DNA from: Clostridiales bacterium
GTDB lineage: Bacteria > Bacillota > Clostridia > Christensenellales > Aristaeellaceae
Direction: 5' to 3'
Assembly (NCBI GenBank): GCA_012522875.1
Contig: JAAYJP010000102.1
Coordinates: forward strand, 1-12,505
DNA: 12,505 nucleotides
Made by a program: the position numbers and the translations under genes. Shown in pieces: positions 1-6,581 of this stretch. The number at the start of each line of letters is the position of its first letter. Position 1 is the first letter of the stretch. The notes under the pieces were generated by a model. The model did not search any database and was not told the DNA's origin. It saw only the letters and a program-made list of their open reading frames with translations.

Positions 1-2405
1 AGCGGTTCCAGGCTTGCGCGCAGGTCATCCAGAATTTTCCACTTGGACAGCGGACCCAAATCGCGTTTGAACAGCCAAGGCAGCAGCTGCCAGTCTCCCC
101 GGATCCAGCGATGCTGCCGCTTGGCATAGGCGGCAAAACTACCCGGAAAGTTCTCCACGATGTGCGCGTTCCCCGTGAAAGCGGTACGGACATAGCAGCT
201 TTCCAAAAGGTCATGGCTTAACACCCGGTTCTCAGGTATGACATTGTCCAGCAAGTCATGAAATACGCGCACATTATAGATGCCCTTGCCCACAAATGTG
301 CCGGTGTTAAACACATCCTGATAGACATCAGAGATTGCCATGGAATAATTAGGCAACCCTGTCTTCCCGGAGTACACCCGTTGAAAAAGACTGCTTACAG
401 AGTCGCTGATGTGGTTCATCACCTGCGGCTGAATGATGGCATAGCCCTCAGTGACCTTCTTTTTTACCGGATCCACCACTGCGCGGTTAAGGGGATGGTC
501 AATCAGCCCCACCAGGCGTGAGGCATTGTCCAGCACCAGGTCCGAATCAGCGTCCAGGGTGATGACATAGCGCGTGCTCAAAAGCAACTCCGGCTTTGTT
601 AGAATATCAACAAAGCTAGTGTTCTCTTGGTTTTCGCCGCTAAGAAGGCGATTGAACTCCTCCAGTTTTCCACGTTTGCGCTCCCAGCACATCCAGCAGT
701 CTTCGGACGCATTGAACCTGCGCTCCCTGATAAGCAGGGAGAACTTGGGCAAAGTCCCCCGAGTATCGGCGTTCAGTTCACCTATACGGGTCACCAATGC
801 TTCCCTTATCCCAGCATCCTCCGGCATTTCCTTCTGACTGGCATCGGCGTAGTCCGCCAGCAGGGCGAAATGAAGATTGGTCTGCCGGTTAGCCAGATGG
901 TGCTTTTGCAGGCGATTTAGATATTCAACCCCCTGCTCCTTTCTGGAGATAATCACCGGCATGACCACCAGGGTTCGGGCGTGATCCGGGATGCCTTCCT
1001 TGTAATCCATGGCGGGCAGGCTCTTGGCTGGGATGCTTCGGGTAAATAAACTGTTGGCGATTTTGACAGCCAGTCCGAATATCACAGGAGCAACCGCCAG
1101 CGCCATCAACGCATAGCGCCAGATTCCATCACCCATTCCTCCCTGCGCCAACGCCAGCCATAGCAAATGGAACATCAGCAGCGCCAAACCACCCAGGCTG
1201 ACAAAATACAAGAGACCTTTGATATTGGGCGGCTCGCTGGTGCTGGCCTTCATCCTCTTGCGAATTGTGTGCTTGAGGATTTTGGCTCCCTTCCCCAGCA
1301 AATAAACGCCGACATGATTGGCTTGATTGAGATTTGGTTGTCCAGCTTCAGCCAGGCTCATACATCTTTTGGCGACATGTATTTCCGGAATGCCATATCG
1401 TATCGCCAGTTTTGCCACTTCGTGCCGGTACAGCCCACGGCTCAGGCTATCCATCTGAGGATACACCCCAGCGGGGTCTTTGGAGAGGATGCCCTCCACA
1501 GCCGACAACTCCTCAAATATCGCCTCTTCATTGATCTCGCCCAACTCGCGCAGGCTGGTAATGGGGTTTCGTATGGCGGATTCAAGGATGGACTCCTGCC
1601 GGCTTTCTTCCATAAAGATATCAACGGAACTCGTGCTTTCCCACTCATCCGCAAAATGAAAGACGATATAGCGCCTGACCATGTCCTCATCCAGGGACAG
1701 GTTTCTCATCAGATAGAGGACATGGCTGTGAAAGTAGATGCCACCCTTACGCTCCCCCATATGGGTTAGGAGGTTGGATATATCCGGATATTCCTGATCC
1801 GGCTCAAAGTGCTCCTTGACAAACAGATCCGCCGCTGCCTTGGTATCAGCTACATCGGTAATCTTCCAGGTGACTTCCAGAATGTGCTCCAACATTGCCA
1901 ACCCGACCATTTCCGGCAGCATCTGCAACTCCCGGTCAGTCAGTGGTTCCGCCTGTTGGTAGGCTTTCAGCATATGAAGGATGTTTTCCTCGCTCAGATA
2001 TCCGTCGCTTATCTCTATCATCAGACCAGCTATGACATAGATCCGTGGCAAACCCTTCCATTTGGTGTTCCTAAGCACGGGCATGGGCATTATCCCCGTG
2101 GTGGAGAAGTTCAACTTCTTGATTTCCCGGTAAATCATCTGGAAGTTGTCAATCAGCCATCGGGCGGAGGGGATCAGCGCTAGAAGATCACTTGGCATCT
2201 CCTCGATCTTCTCGCGGATGGCGTTCATCTGATGATGGATTCTTTTGCTGTTGGTAATGACAATACTGTGCCTCTGCCAGCGCACCCCTGTCAGCCTGGA
2301 GGAAAGTTCAGCCATTTGCGCGGCCCATTCCTGCGGTCCCGCGCCTTCCGGTACAACGCCCCCATGGTCCTCCCACCGGGGTAATCCCTTCTTTCCGGCG
2401 AACAT
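1..2405 (-). CDS. cgs: Cyclic beta-1,2-glucan synthase, N-terminal part (GT84)
   Basis: Partial: 801 codons are visible and the frame is open to the window edge. Family members run to roughly 2,700-2,900 residues, so the glycoamylase-like and GH94 phosphorylase regions lie outside. The enzyme polymerises glucose from UDP-glucose into cyclic beta-1,2-glucan at the cytoplasmic membrane. Residues 1-390 form the soluble N-terminal region. Two hydrophobic segments (about 397-420 and 431-454) precede the glycosyltransferase domain. Typical motifs are WERKRGKL (574-581), the nucleotide-sugar DxD in TLDADSD (616-622), the acidic SHDLLE (730-735), and RQHRW (763-767), the (Q/R)xxRW signature. I chose ATG at 2403-2405 because AAGGGGGG lies about 7 bases upstream. 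The frame stays open further upstream, with TTG codons just before the ATG, so a slightly longer start is possible. Sampled stretches look less GC-rich than the operon to the right. Family assignment is firm; the product's exact ring size and role cannot be read here. Confidence 0.93.
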   Translation of the reverse strand, partial: MFAGKKGLPRWEDHGGVVPEGAGPQEWAAQMAELSSRLTGVRWQRHSIVITNSKRIHHQMNAIREKIEEMPSDLLALIPSARWLIDNFQMIYREIKKLNFSTTGIMPMPVLRNTKWKGLPRIYVIAGLMIEISDGYLSEENILHMLKAYQQAEPLTDRELQMLPEMVGLAMLEHILEVTWKITDVADTKAAADLFVKEHFEPDQEYPDISNLLTHMGERKGGIYFHSHVLYLMRNLSLDEDMVRRYIVFHFADEWESTSSVDIFMEESRQESILESAIRNPITSLRELGEINEEAIFEELSAVEGILSKDPAGVYPQMDSLSRGLYRHEVAKLAIRYGIPEIHVAKRCMSLAEAGQPNLNQANHVGVYLLGKGAKILKHTIRKRMKASTSEPPNIKGLLYFVSLGGLALLMFHLLWLALAQGGMGDGIWRYALMALAVAPVIFGLAVKIANSLFTRSIPAKSLPAMDYKEGIPDHARTLVVMPVIISRKEQGVEYLNRLQKHHLANRQTNLHFALLADYADASQKEMPEDAGIREALVTRIGELNADTRGTLPKFSLLIRERRFNASEDCWMCWERKRGKLEEFNRLLSGENQENTSFVDILTKPELLLSTRYVITLDADSDLVLDNASRLVGLIDHPLNRAVVDPVKKKVTEGYAIIQPQVMNHISDSVSSLFQRVYSGKTGLPNYSMAISDVYQDVFNTGTFVGKGIYNVRVFHDLLDNVIPENRVLSHDLLESCYVRTAFTGNAHIVENFPGSFAAYAKRQHRWIRGDWQLLPWLFKRDLGPLSKWKILDDLRASLEP

Positions 2406-2447
2406 CAACAATCCCCCCTTCCCCAAAAAACAGATATCCTCACAGTC

Positions 2448-2476
2448 AGTATAACCAATAAACCGACAGCCGTAAA
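2448..2476 (-). promoter_or_regulatory. Candidate sigma-A promoter for the glucan synthase
   Basis: On the minus strand a -10 box TATACT (2448-2453, five of six consensus bases) lies 17 bases after a -35 box TTTACG (2471-2476, four of six). Transcription would begin near 2441, leaving a leader of about 36 bases before the ATG at 2405. The evidence is sequence match and spacing only. Confidence 0.5.
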
Positions 2477-2754
2477 AACATCAAAATAGCGTACCGAACC
2501 AGGGCATGCGATACGCGATCAGTTGGGAAGCCTGATGGGGGCAAAATGAAAAACTGCCGGAGCGAAATCTTATCAATAATATCCACCGTCTGCTCGCATT
2601 TTTCTTCCACGCCTCTTCCGGTTGGCACTGGGTAGGGCAGCGGCCAAGGTTATGGCTTTTCTGATTGATACTTAAGCGGACATCACCCGGAAGGCAATCT
2701 GTCAGGATACGCGCCCTGCCCTTAAGGAAAAAGCCTGGACCGATATTTCTTTGC

Positions 2755-2788
2755 TATGGGCTGGGAGGAGAACAGCCCATAATTCTTT
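2755..2788 (+). terminator. Hairpin with weak T-rich tail, possible terminator
   Basis: A perfect 9-bp inverted repeat (2755-2763 with 2773-2781) encloses a 9-base loop that reads GGAGGAGAA. It is followed on the plus strand by ATTCTTT, a poor T tract. No gene lies immediately upstream on the plus strand. If it is a terminator, it would end a leader transcript rather than a coding gene. The Shine-Dalgarno-like loop is 18 bases from the next ATG (2789), too far for normal initiation. Confidence 0.25.
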
Positions 2789-3000
2789 ATGAAAGCCAAG
2801 GGCTTGCCATCGTGCCACCGGGATGAAACAGCGCATGGCTTTGCATCAAGCAGCAACAAGCTGCCCAAGCGATCAGTCCCGCTGGACAGGATCACGGACA
2901 TAATCCCCAAGAAGGCTGGCTGTCCTATGAACGCATAGGAATAGAATAACATGAAGCAATTTGCATGGTAATTTCATCATTCCTGTGATATCTTGGTAAC

Positions 3001-3034
3001 ATCCGGCGGCAAGCAAGTTCCCCTGCCGCCGGAT
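3001..3034 (+). promoter_or_regulatory. Perfect 11-bp hairpin just before the EamA gene
   Basis: ATCCGGCGGCA (3001-3011) and TGCCGCCGGAT (3024-3034) form an uninterrupted GC-rich stem with a 12-base loop. The stem ends 10 bases before the AGAAGGA ribosome binding site (3045-3051) and 23 bases before the ATG. No T tract follows on either strand, so it does not look like a simple terminator. It could be an mRNA 5'-end structure or a protein-binding inverted repeat. Confidence 0.45.
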
Positions 3035-3057
3035 AATCATGGTCAGAAGGATGATAT

Positions 3058-3936
3058 ATGCCATATCTGGGTCATCTGGCGGCTCTTGGGGCCGCCCTGT
3101 GCTGGACGCTCAACAGCCTGGTCATGGAGCGCAAGGGCCGCGGTCTCTCCAGCTGGGGGCTGAATATGCTCACCAAGCTGGGCGGGCTGATTCTGGTAAG
3201 CACGCTGGCATGGCTATTGGAGGGCAGGCTCATCCCCCAGGCTAACGCCAGCCAATGGAGCTTGCTCCTGCTTTCAGGCTTTATCGGCTTTTCGATTGGC
3301 GACGGTTTTCTTTTTACCGCCTTTCAGCAGATTGGCGCCCGGCGCACCATGCTGATCTTTTCCGCCAATCCCGTCCTGGCAGCCATCCTTGGCTGGGCGT
3401 TGATGGGGGAAGCGCTGACCATCCAACATATCATCGGTATCCTCCTGGCAGTAAGCGGCATCATGCTTGTTATCCGCGGTGATGTGCCGGCAGGCAGCAA
3501 AGCCGCTGGCTGGCAGGGCATCCTCTGGGCAACGCTGGCCACCCTGGGCCAGGCCGCGGGAGTGATACTCAGCAAGCTTGGCCTGGCTACCCTCGACGCG
3601 GTTCCCGCAGCCCAAATCCGGCTGATCGGGGGTGTCGTGGGCATGGCCCTGATTCTGACAGCCATCAAGCGCTGGAACCGCCTTTTCCCCATTCTGAAAT
3701 CAGAAAGCGGGCTTCAGGTCCTAACGGTCAGCATCGTATTGGGAACGTTGGTGGGGATGGTGTTATCCATGCTCTCCATCAAGCTGATTCCCGCAGCCAT
3801 CGCTTCTATTCTTTTCAGCCTGATGCCGGTAATGATTCTGCCCCTCTCGGCTTTTGTTCTTAAAGAAAAAGTAAATTCCCGCGAAACCCTGGGAGCCTTG
3901 GTCACTGTGGCTGGGGTAAGCTTGTTGTTCCTTTAG
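3058..3936 (+). CDS. DMT superfamily transporter with two EamA domains
   Basis: This 292-residue protein is the usual length for ten-helix EamA-type permeases of the drug/metabolite transporter superfamily. These carry small metabolites, amino acids or toxic compounds across the cytoplasmic membrane. Almost the whole protein is hydrophobic. Two tandem repeats are visible (about 4-140 and 152-292). Each ends with the family pattern of an acidic residue in a short loop (MGEAL, 116-120; LKEKV, 268-272) followed by a Gly-rich last helix. A Pro-containing helix near FSANPV (101-106) fits the first repeat. The start is supported by AGAAGGA (3045-3051), six bases before the ATG. The gene stands alone on the plus strand, behind a long leader with a strong hairpin. 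Its last 35 bases overlap the end of the convergent MFS gene. Substrate cannot be predicted. Confidence 0.88.
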   Translation: MPYLGHLAALGAALCWTLNSLVMERKGRGLSSWGLNMLTKLGGLILVSTLAWLLEGRLIPQANASQWSLLLLSGFIGFSIGDGFLFTAFQQIGARRTMLIFSANPVLAAILGWALMGEALTIQHIIGILLAVSGIMLVIRGDVPAGSKAAGWQGILWATLATLGQAAGVILSKLGLATLDAVPAAQIRLIGGVVGMALILTAIKRWNRLFPILKSESGLQVLTVSIVLGTLVGMVLSMLSIKLIPAAIASILFSLMPVMILPLSAFVLKEKVNSRETLGALVTVAGVSLLFL

Positions 3937-5092
3937 GTTTCATCAACAAAATTGATAAAACTGCGGACAAAAGCGCAAGCGCCGCCACACCAACAAATGC
4001 CATTGCAAACCCCAGACCGTCAATCATCATGCCTGTCACGATCGGGCCAAGTGTCATCCCAATGCCATAGACTGCCTGAAAAAAGCCCATGGCCACTGAG
4101 CGCTGGGCTGGTGCTGTGTCCCGGACACACTGGCCCAGGAGCACGGCAAAAGTGAGTGTGGCAGAGACGCCGCCCACAACTTGCAGGGCGTAAAGCTGCG
4201 CAAGATTAACCACTAAGGGCAATATCAGGCAGTACAAGGCCGCCAAAAGAAAACCTAACGCTACCACATAATGCGCCCCTGTTTGCCTTGTACTACCGCG
4301 GCCTATAATGATGTTTGACAGGGTATTGGGCACCAGCAGTGCAATTTGAAGCAGGCTCATATCTTGTTGACCAGCGCCAAGGCGCATGGCCACATTGACA
4401 GTGAAGGTATTATAGCTGCCAAATGATACCCACATGGCCAGGATTCCCAGAACGGAGGTAGCCATCAGGTATGGGTTCCCGGCAGCCTTCATCATGTCGC
4501 GGATGCCCAGGGCCTTCTTCGGCACACGCTCTTCCTTGATGTTGAGCGCCAGAACCAGTGCCAGGGCGCCCGCGGCCAGGCTTGCCACGAAGGATGCCCG
4601 CACATTCCATACCAGCAGCAACAGCGCCATCAGCCCATATCCGGCCAGGCGCCCGGCGATATTGGCTGCGTTTAGTTGAGTGATCCGCCTGGGTCCTTCA
4701 TCAGCTGGGAAGAGAGCGCTGAACAGCACCGTGAAGGACACCCAGGAAGCGGCGGCAGCGCCCCCCAGAATCCGGGAGATCAGAAATCCGCCTGGTGAAT
4801 AAAACAGCAAATAGCCTGCTGCCGACAATGCAACCAAAGCACAGCCAGTGACCACAAAGGGTTTTTTTCTTCCCATCCGGTCAGACCACAACCCCAGAGG
4901 AATACGAATAAGCGTCTGGCTTAAGCCGTATCCGCCCGCCACCAGGCCCATGAAAGTGGCGCTCATCCCCATGCGCTCAAGTTCCGGGTTAATGTAGGGT
5001 GTAAAGGCATATTGGCTCAGCCAAAAAAGCCCTGTCACCAAAACAAGCAGCCTGGCTTGTGCGTTGGTTTCTGTGGCAGACGCGCGTTGCAT
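3902..5092 (-). CDS. Major facilitator superfamily transporter
   Basis: This 396-residue protein is a typical 12-helix MFS permease, probably a proton-driven exporter of small molecules. The N-terminal half carries the loop 2-3 signature GLWSDRMGRKKP (about 67-78), the hallmark motif A with its conserved Asp and basic residues. The rest is a run of hydrophobic helices, a mid-protein cytoplasmic loop with NIKEERVPKK, and a short basic and polar C-terminus. The ATG at 5090-5092 has GAAGGG about 8 bases upstream, and its own promoter lies at 5124-5152. The 3' end overlaps the convergent EamA gene by 35 coding bases, so its terminator must lie inside that gene; none is obvious. It resembles the broad multidrug or sugar-efflux MFS groups. 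I cannot assign a substrate. Confidence 0.88.
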   Translation of the reverse strand: MQRASATETNAQARLLVLVTGLFWLSQYAFTPYINPELERMGMSATFMGLVAGGYGLSQTLIRIPLGLWSDRMGRKKPFVVTGCALVALSAAGYLLFYSPGGFLISRILGGAAAASWVSFTVLFSALFPADEGPRRITQLNAANIAGRLAGYGLMALLLLVWNVRASFVASLAAGALALVLALNIKEERVPKKALGIRDMMKAAGNPYLMATSVLGILAMWVSFGSYNTFTVNVAMRLGAGQQDMSLLQIALLVPNTLSNIIIGRGSTRQTGAHYVVALGFLLAALYCLILPLVVNLAQLYALQVVGGVSATLTFAVLLGQCVRDTAPAQRSVAMGFFQAVYGIGMTLGPIVTGMMIDGLGFAMAFVGVAALALLSAVLSILLMKPKGTTSLPQPQ

Positions 5093-5123
5093 ACAGTGTT
5101 CCCTTCAAAATGTGTTCCGCATC

Positions 5124-5152
5124 ACTGTACGCCGGTGGGCCCTTAAGGTCAA
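5124..5152 (-). promoter_or_regulatory. Candidate sigma-A promoter for the MFS gene
   Basis: On the minus strand TTGACC (5147-5152, five of six -35 bases) is separated by 17 bases from TACAGT (5124-5129, four of six -10 bases). It lies downstream of the peroxiredoxin terminator and about 30 bases before the MFS ATG, which fits an independent transcription unit. Confidence 0.5.
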
Positions 5153-5170
5153 CCAGGAAGAACAGATACA

Positions 5171-5201
5171 TGAAAATGGAGCCGTCACAATTGGCGGCTC
5201 C
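5171..5201 (-). terminator. Terminator after the peroxiredoxin gene
   Basis: Reading the minus strand, GGAGCCG and CGGCTCC form a 7-bp GC-rich stem (5178-5201) with a 10-base loop, followed by ATTTTCA (5171-5177). It lies 22 bases past the peroxiredoxin stop codon. A second small inverted repeat (AAGTGC/GCACTT, about 5206-5224) sits right at the stop. The T tract is short, so termination may be partial. Confidence 0.55.
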
Positions 5202-5223
5202 TGAATCAAGTGCAGCGCAGCAC

Positions 5224-5685
5224 TTAGCTGATATCCCTGATAGCCTTGAGCACTTCCTGAACATCGGGCAACTGCGGAATGTCATAAACCTTGATCCATC
5301 TCACAATTCCTTCTTCATCCAACAGGACGTTTGCCCGGCCGGAAGATCCCATTTCTTCCACAAACTGGCCATAAGCCTTGGCTACCTTGCCGTGGGGGTA
5401 AAAATCTGCCAGTAGCTTGGTGTTTTTGATACTCAGCGCCTTCGCCCACGCACCCTTGCTGGGGGAGGGGTCGGTGCTCATCCCAAGGGCAACCGCGTTT
5501 AATTTGTCGAATTCATCTTTATGGGTCTCAAGGGCGCGCATCTGATCGGTACACACACCGGTAAAGGCAAAGGGATGCCAGGACAATAAGACCTTCTTCC
5601 CCCGGTAATCCGACAGGCTCACTGTATCACCCTTCTGATCCGGCAAGGAAAAATCAGGCGCTTTCTGGCCAACTTCTATCCGCAT
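5224..5685 (-). CDS. 1-Cys peroxiredoxin, AhpC/TSA family (AhpE-like)
   Basis: This 153-residue thioredoxin-fold peroxidase reduces hydrogen peroxide and organic hydroperoxides in the cytoplasm. The N-terminus KAPDFSLPD (8-16) is typical. The active site reads PFAFTGVC (38-45), matching the PxxxTxxC peroxidatic motif, with Cys45 as the reactive residue. A conserved Arg is available at 79% of the chain in SSGRANVLLDEEG. There is no second cysteine anywhere, so Cys45 must be resolved by an external thiol. The length and Cys position resemble mycobacterial AhpE rather than 2-Cys AhpC. A purine-rich site (GGAGGAG) lies about 10 bases before the ATG. Only a weak promoter is seen in the 95-base gap to dppA (TTGTTT, 18 bases, TATACG at 5720-5725), so read-through from the upstream operon is possible. 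Confidence 0.9.
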   Translation of the reverse strand: MRIEVGQKAPDFSLPDQKGDTVSLSDYRGKKVLLSWHPFAFTGVCTDQMRALETHKDEFDKLNAVALGMSTDPSPSKGAWAKALSIKNTKLLADFYPHGKVAKAYGQFVEEMGSSGRANVLLDEEGIVRWIKVYDIPQLPDVQEVLKAIRDIS

Positions 5686-5780
5686 AATGTTTTATCTCCT
5701 CCAAAATCATTGTTCATGGCGTATAACTGTGATATACCCCGGAAAACAAGGACCTAGACAGGGAGCAGAAGGGATCGGTA

Positions 5781-6581
5781 TCACACGCAGAAGTGCACCA
5801 TGCGCAGGAGCTCGTAATAATCATCCGTTTCAAACCGTATCGTGTGGCTGTCCAGCGTGCGCATACCAGGGTAGAAGCTTGCCCGGAAGGCGCGCTGCAC
5901 CTCACGGAAACGGAGCTTTGCTTCCAGGCGTTCGGGGATCCGCGGAAGATTGCCTTCCAGGTTGTTTTTGAGCGCTTTATAAACACCCTCCCGAATCCGT
6001 TTTACCGCCTCATCGGGATGGATGCTGCGCACAGCTCCCCCCTTCCCCCTGTTCACCGGCACGATGGTGAGATTTGGAATCATCTCACGCATCCGATCAC
6101 ACAAGCCCTGGTCTCCGGTAACAGCAGCCAGGGGGACACCATAATAGGCGGCGGCATAGGTGTTGAGCAGCGCTTCGCTCACCGTATCGCCATTTAATGT
6201 AAACCAGACCAGGTTGGTGTCCATGGTGTGTGCCAAGGGGTTGCTTCCGGTTCCGGCGGCATCGTGGTAGCCGGTGAAGACGGCAGCTGAAAAACGCTCA
6301 TCGATTCCGTGCATCATACACAGGGGATCTGGCGCCCAGCCGCGTATGATCTCCACCTGGCGAGGCAAAAGGCCGGCATCCAGGTTGCGTGCGCTGTCAT
6401 GTGCGTCCCGCACCAGGATATGCTCCACCCCCGCCTCCAGCGCCCCTTCGCAGGCAGCGGCAACCTCCCGTGTCATCTGACGGGCATAGGCCGCATAGTC
6501 CGGCCGGTTCCGGCTGGTCTCATCCCAATGGGCGATACCGCAAGTGCCCTCAATATCAGCTGAGACAAACAGTTTCTTCAT
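5781..6581 (-). CDS. dppA: M55 family zinc D-aminopeptidase DppA
   Basis: This 266-residue protein matches the M55 family, whose Bacillus subtilis founder DppA removes N-terminal D-amino acids such as D-Ala from peptides as a self-compartmentalised decamer. The metal-site pattern is intact: ADIEG (Asp9, Glu11), RDAHD (His61), TGYH (His106) and SEALLN (Glu136). His118 in LAHT corresponds to the catalytic histidine. The spacing agrees within a few residues with the B. subtilis sites. The ATG overlaps the stop codon of the upstream GH65 gene in ATGA, with AGGA just upstream, so translation is coupled. In B. subtilis the gene heads a dipeptide transporter operon. Here it is last in an operon with no dipeptide transporter. 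One small difference is Asp62, where many relatives have Gly after the His. A role in recycling cell-wall D-peptides is inference. Confidence 0.93.
   Translation of the reverse strand: MKKLFVSADIEGTCGIAHWDETSRNRPDYAAYARQMTREVAAACEGALEAGVEHILVRDAHDSARNLDAGLLPRQVEIIRGWAPDPLCMMHGIDERFSAAVFTGYHDAAGTGSNPLAHTMDTNLVWFTLNGDTVSEALLNTYAAAYYGVPLAAVTGDQGLCDRMREMIPNLTIVPVNRGKGGAVRSIHPDEAVKRIREGVYKALKNNLEGNLPRIPERLEAKLRFREVQRAFRASFYPGMRTLDSHTIRFETDDYYELLRMVHFCV

Larger units (their letters stand above)
2406..3057. other. Long divergent intergenic region, no convincing gene
   Basis: These 652 bases separate the divergent glucan synthase and EamA genes. Short open frames exist on both strands (minus 2446-2628 and 2722-2952; plus 2789-2938). 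None has a well-placed ribosome binding site or a sequence I recognise. The region holds the glucan synthase promoter and several hairpins: 2755-2781, a small one at 2923-2940 (7 bp, 4-base loop), and 3001-3034. At 2689-2720 there is a stretch resembling the 3' end of cobalamin riboswitches, discussed under findings. No tRNA, T-box or other riboswitch core was recognised. For the EamA gene I see only a poor promoter match (TTGCAT at 2961-2966, TGTGAT at 2984-2989, spacer 17). The length and structure suggest either a regulatory leader or the decayed remains of a lost gene. Confidence 0.6.

Noticed and set aside
1167..1769. Plus-strand open frame of 200 codons.
   Set aside because: It lies antisense inside the glucan synthase, which has clear family motifs; the translation is not protein-like.
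2446..2952. Short minus-strand open frames (60 and 76 codons) in the divergent gap, and a 49-codon plus-strand frame at 2789-2938.
   Set aside because: I found no convincing ribosome binding site and no recognisable sequence; the 60-codon frame starts with GTG. Kept as non-coding, though a small protein cannot be excluded.
5728..5785. TGTGATA/TATCACA inverted repeat spanning the end of dppA and the gap before the peroxiredoxin, considered as a terminator.
   Set aside because: The arms are 44 bases apart, the stem is AT-rich and no T tract follows, so it does not fit an intrinsic terminator.
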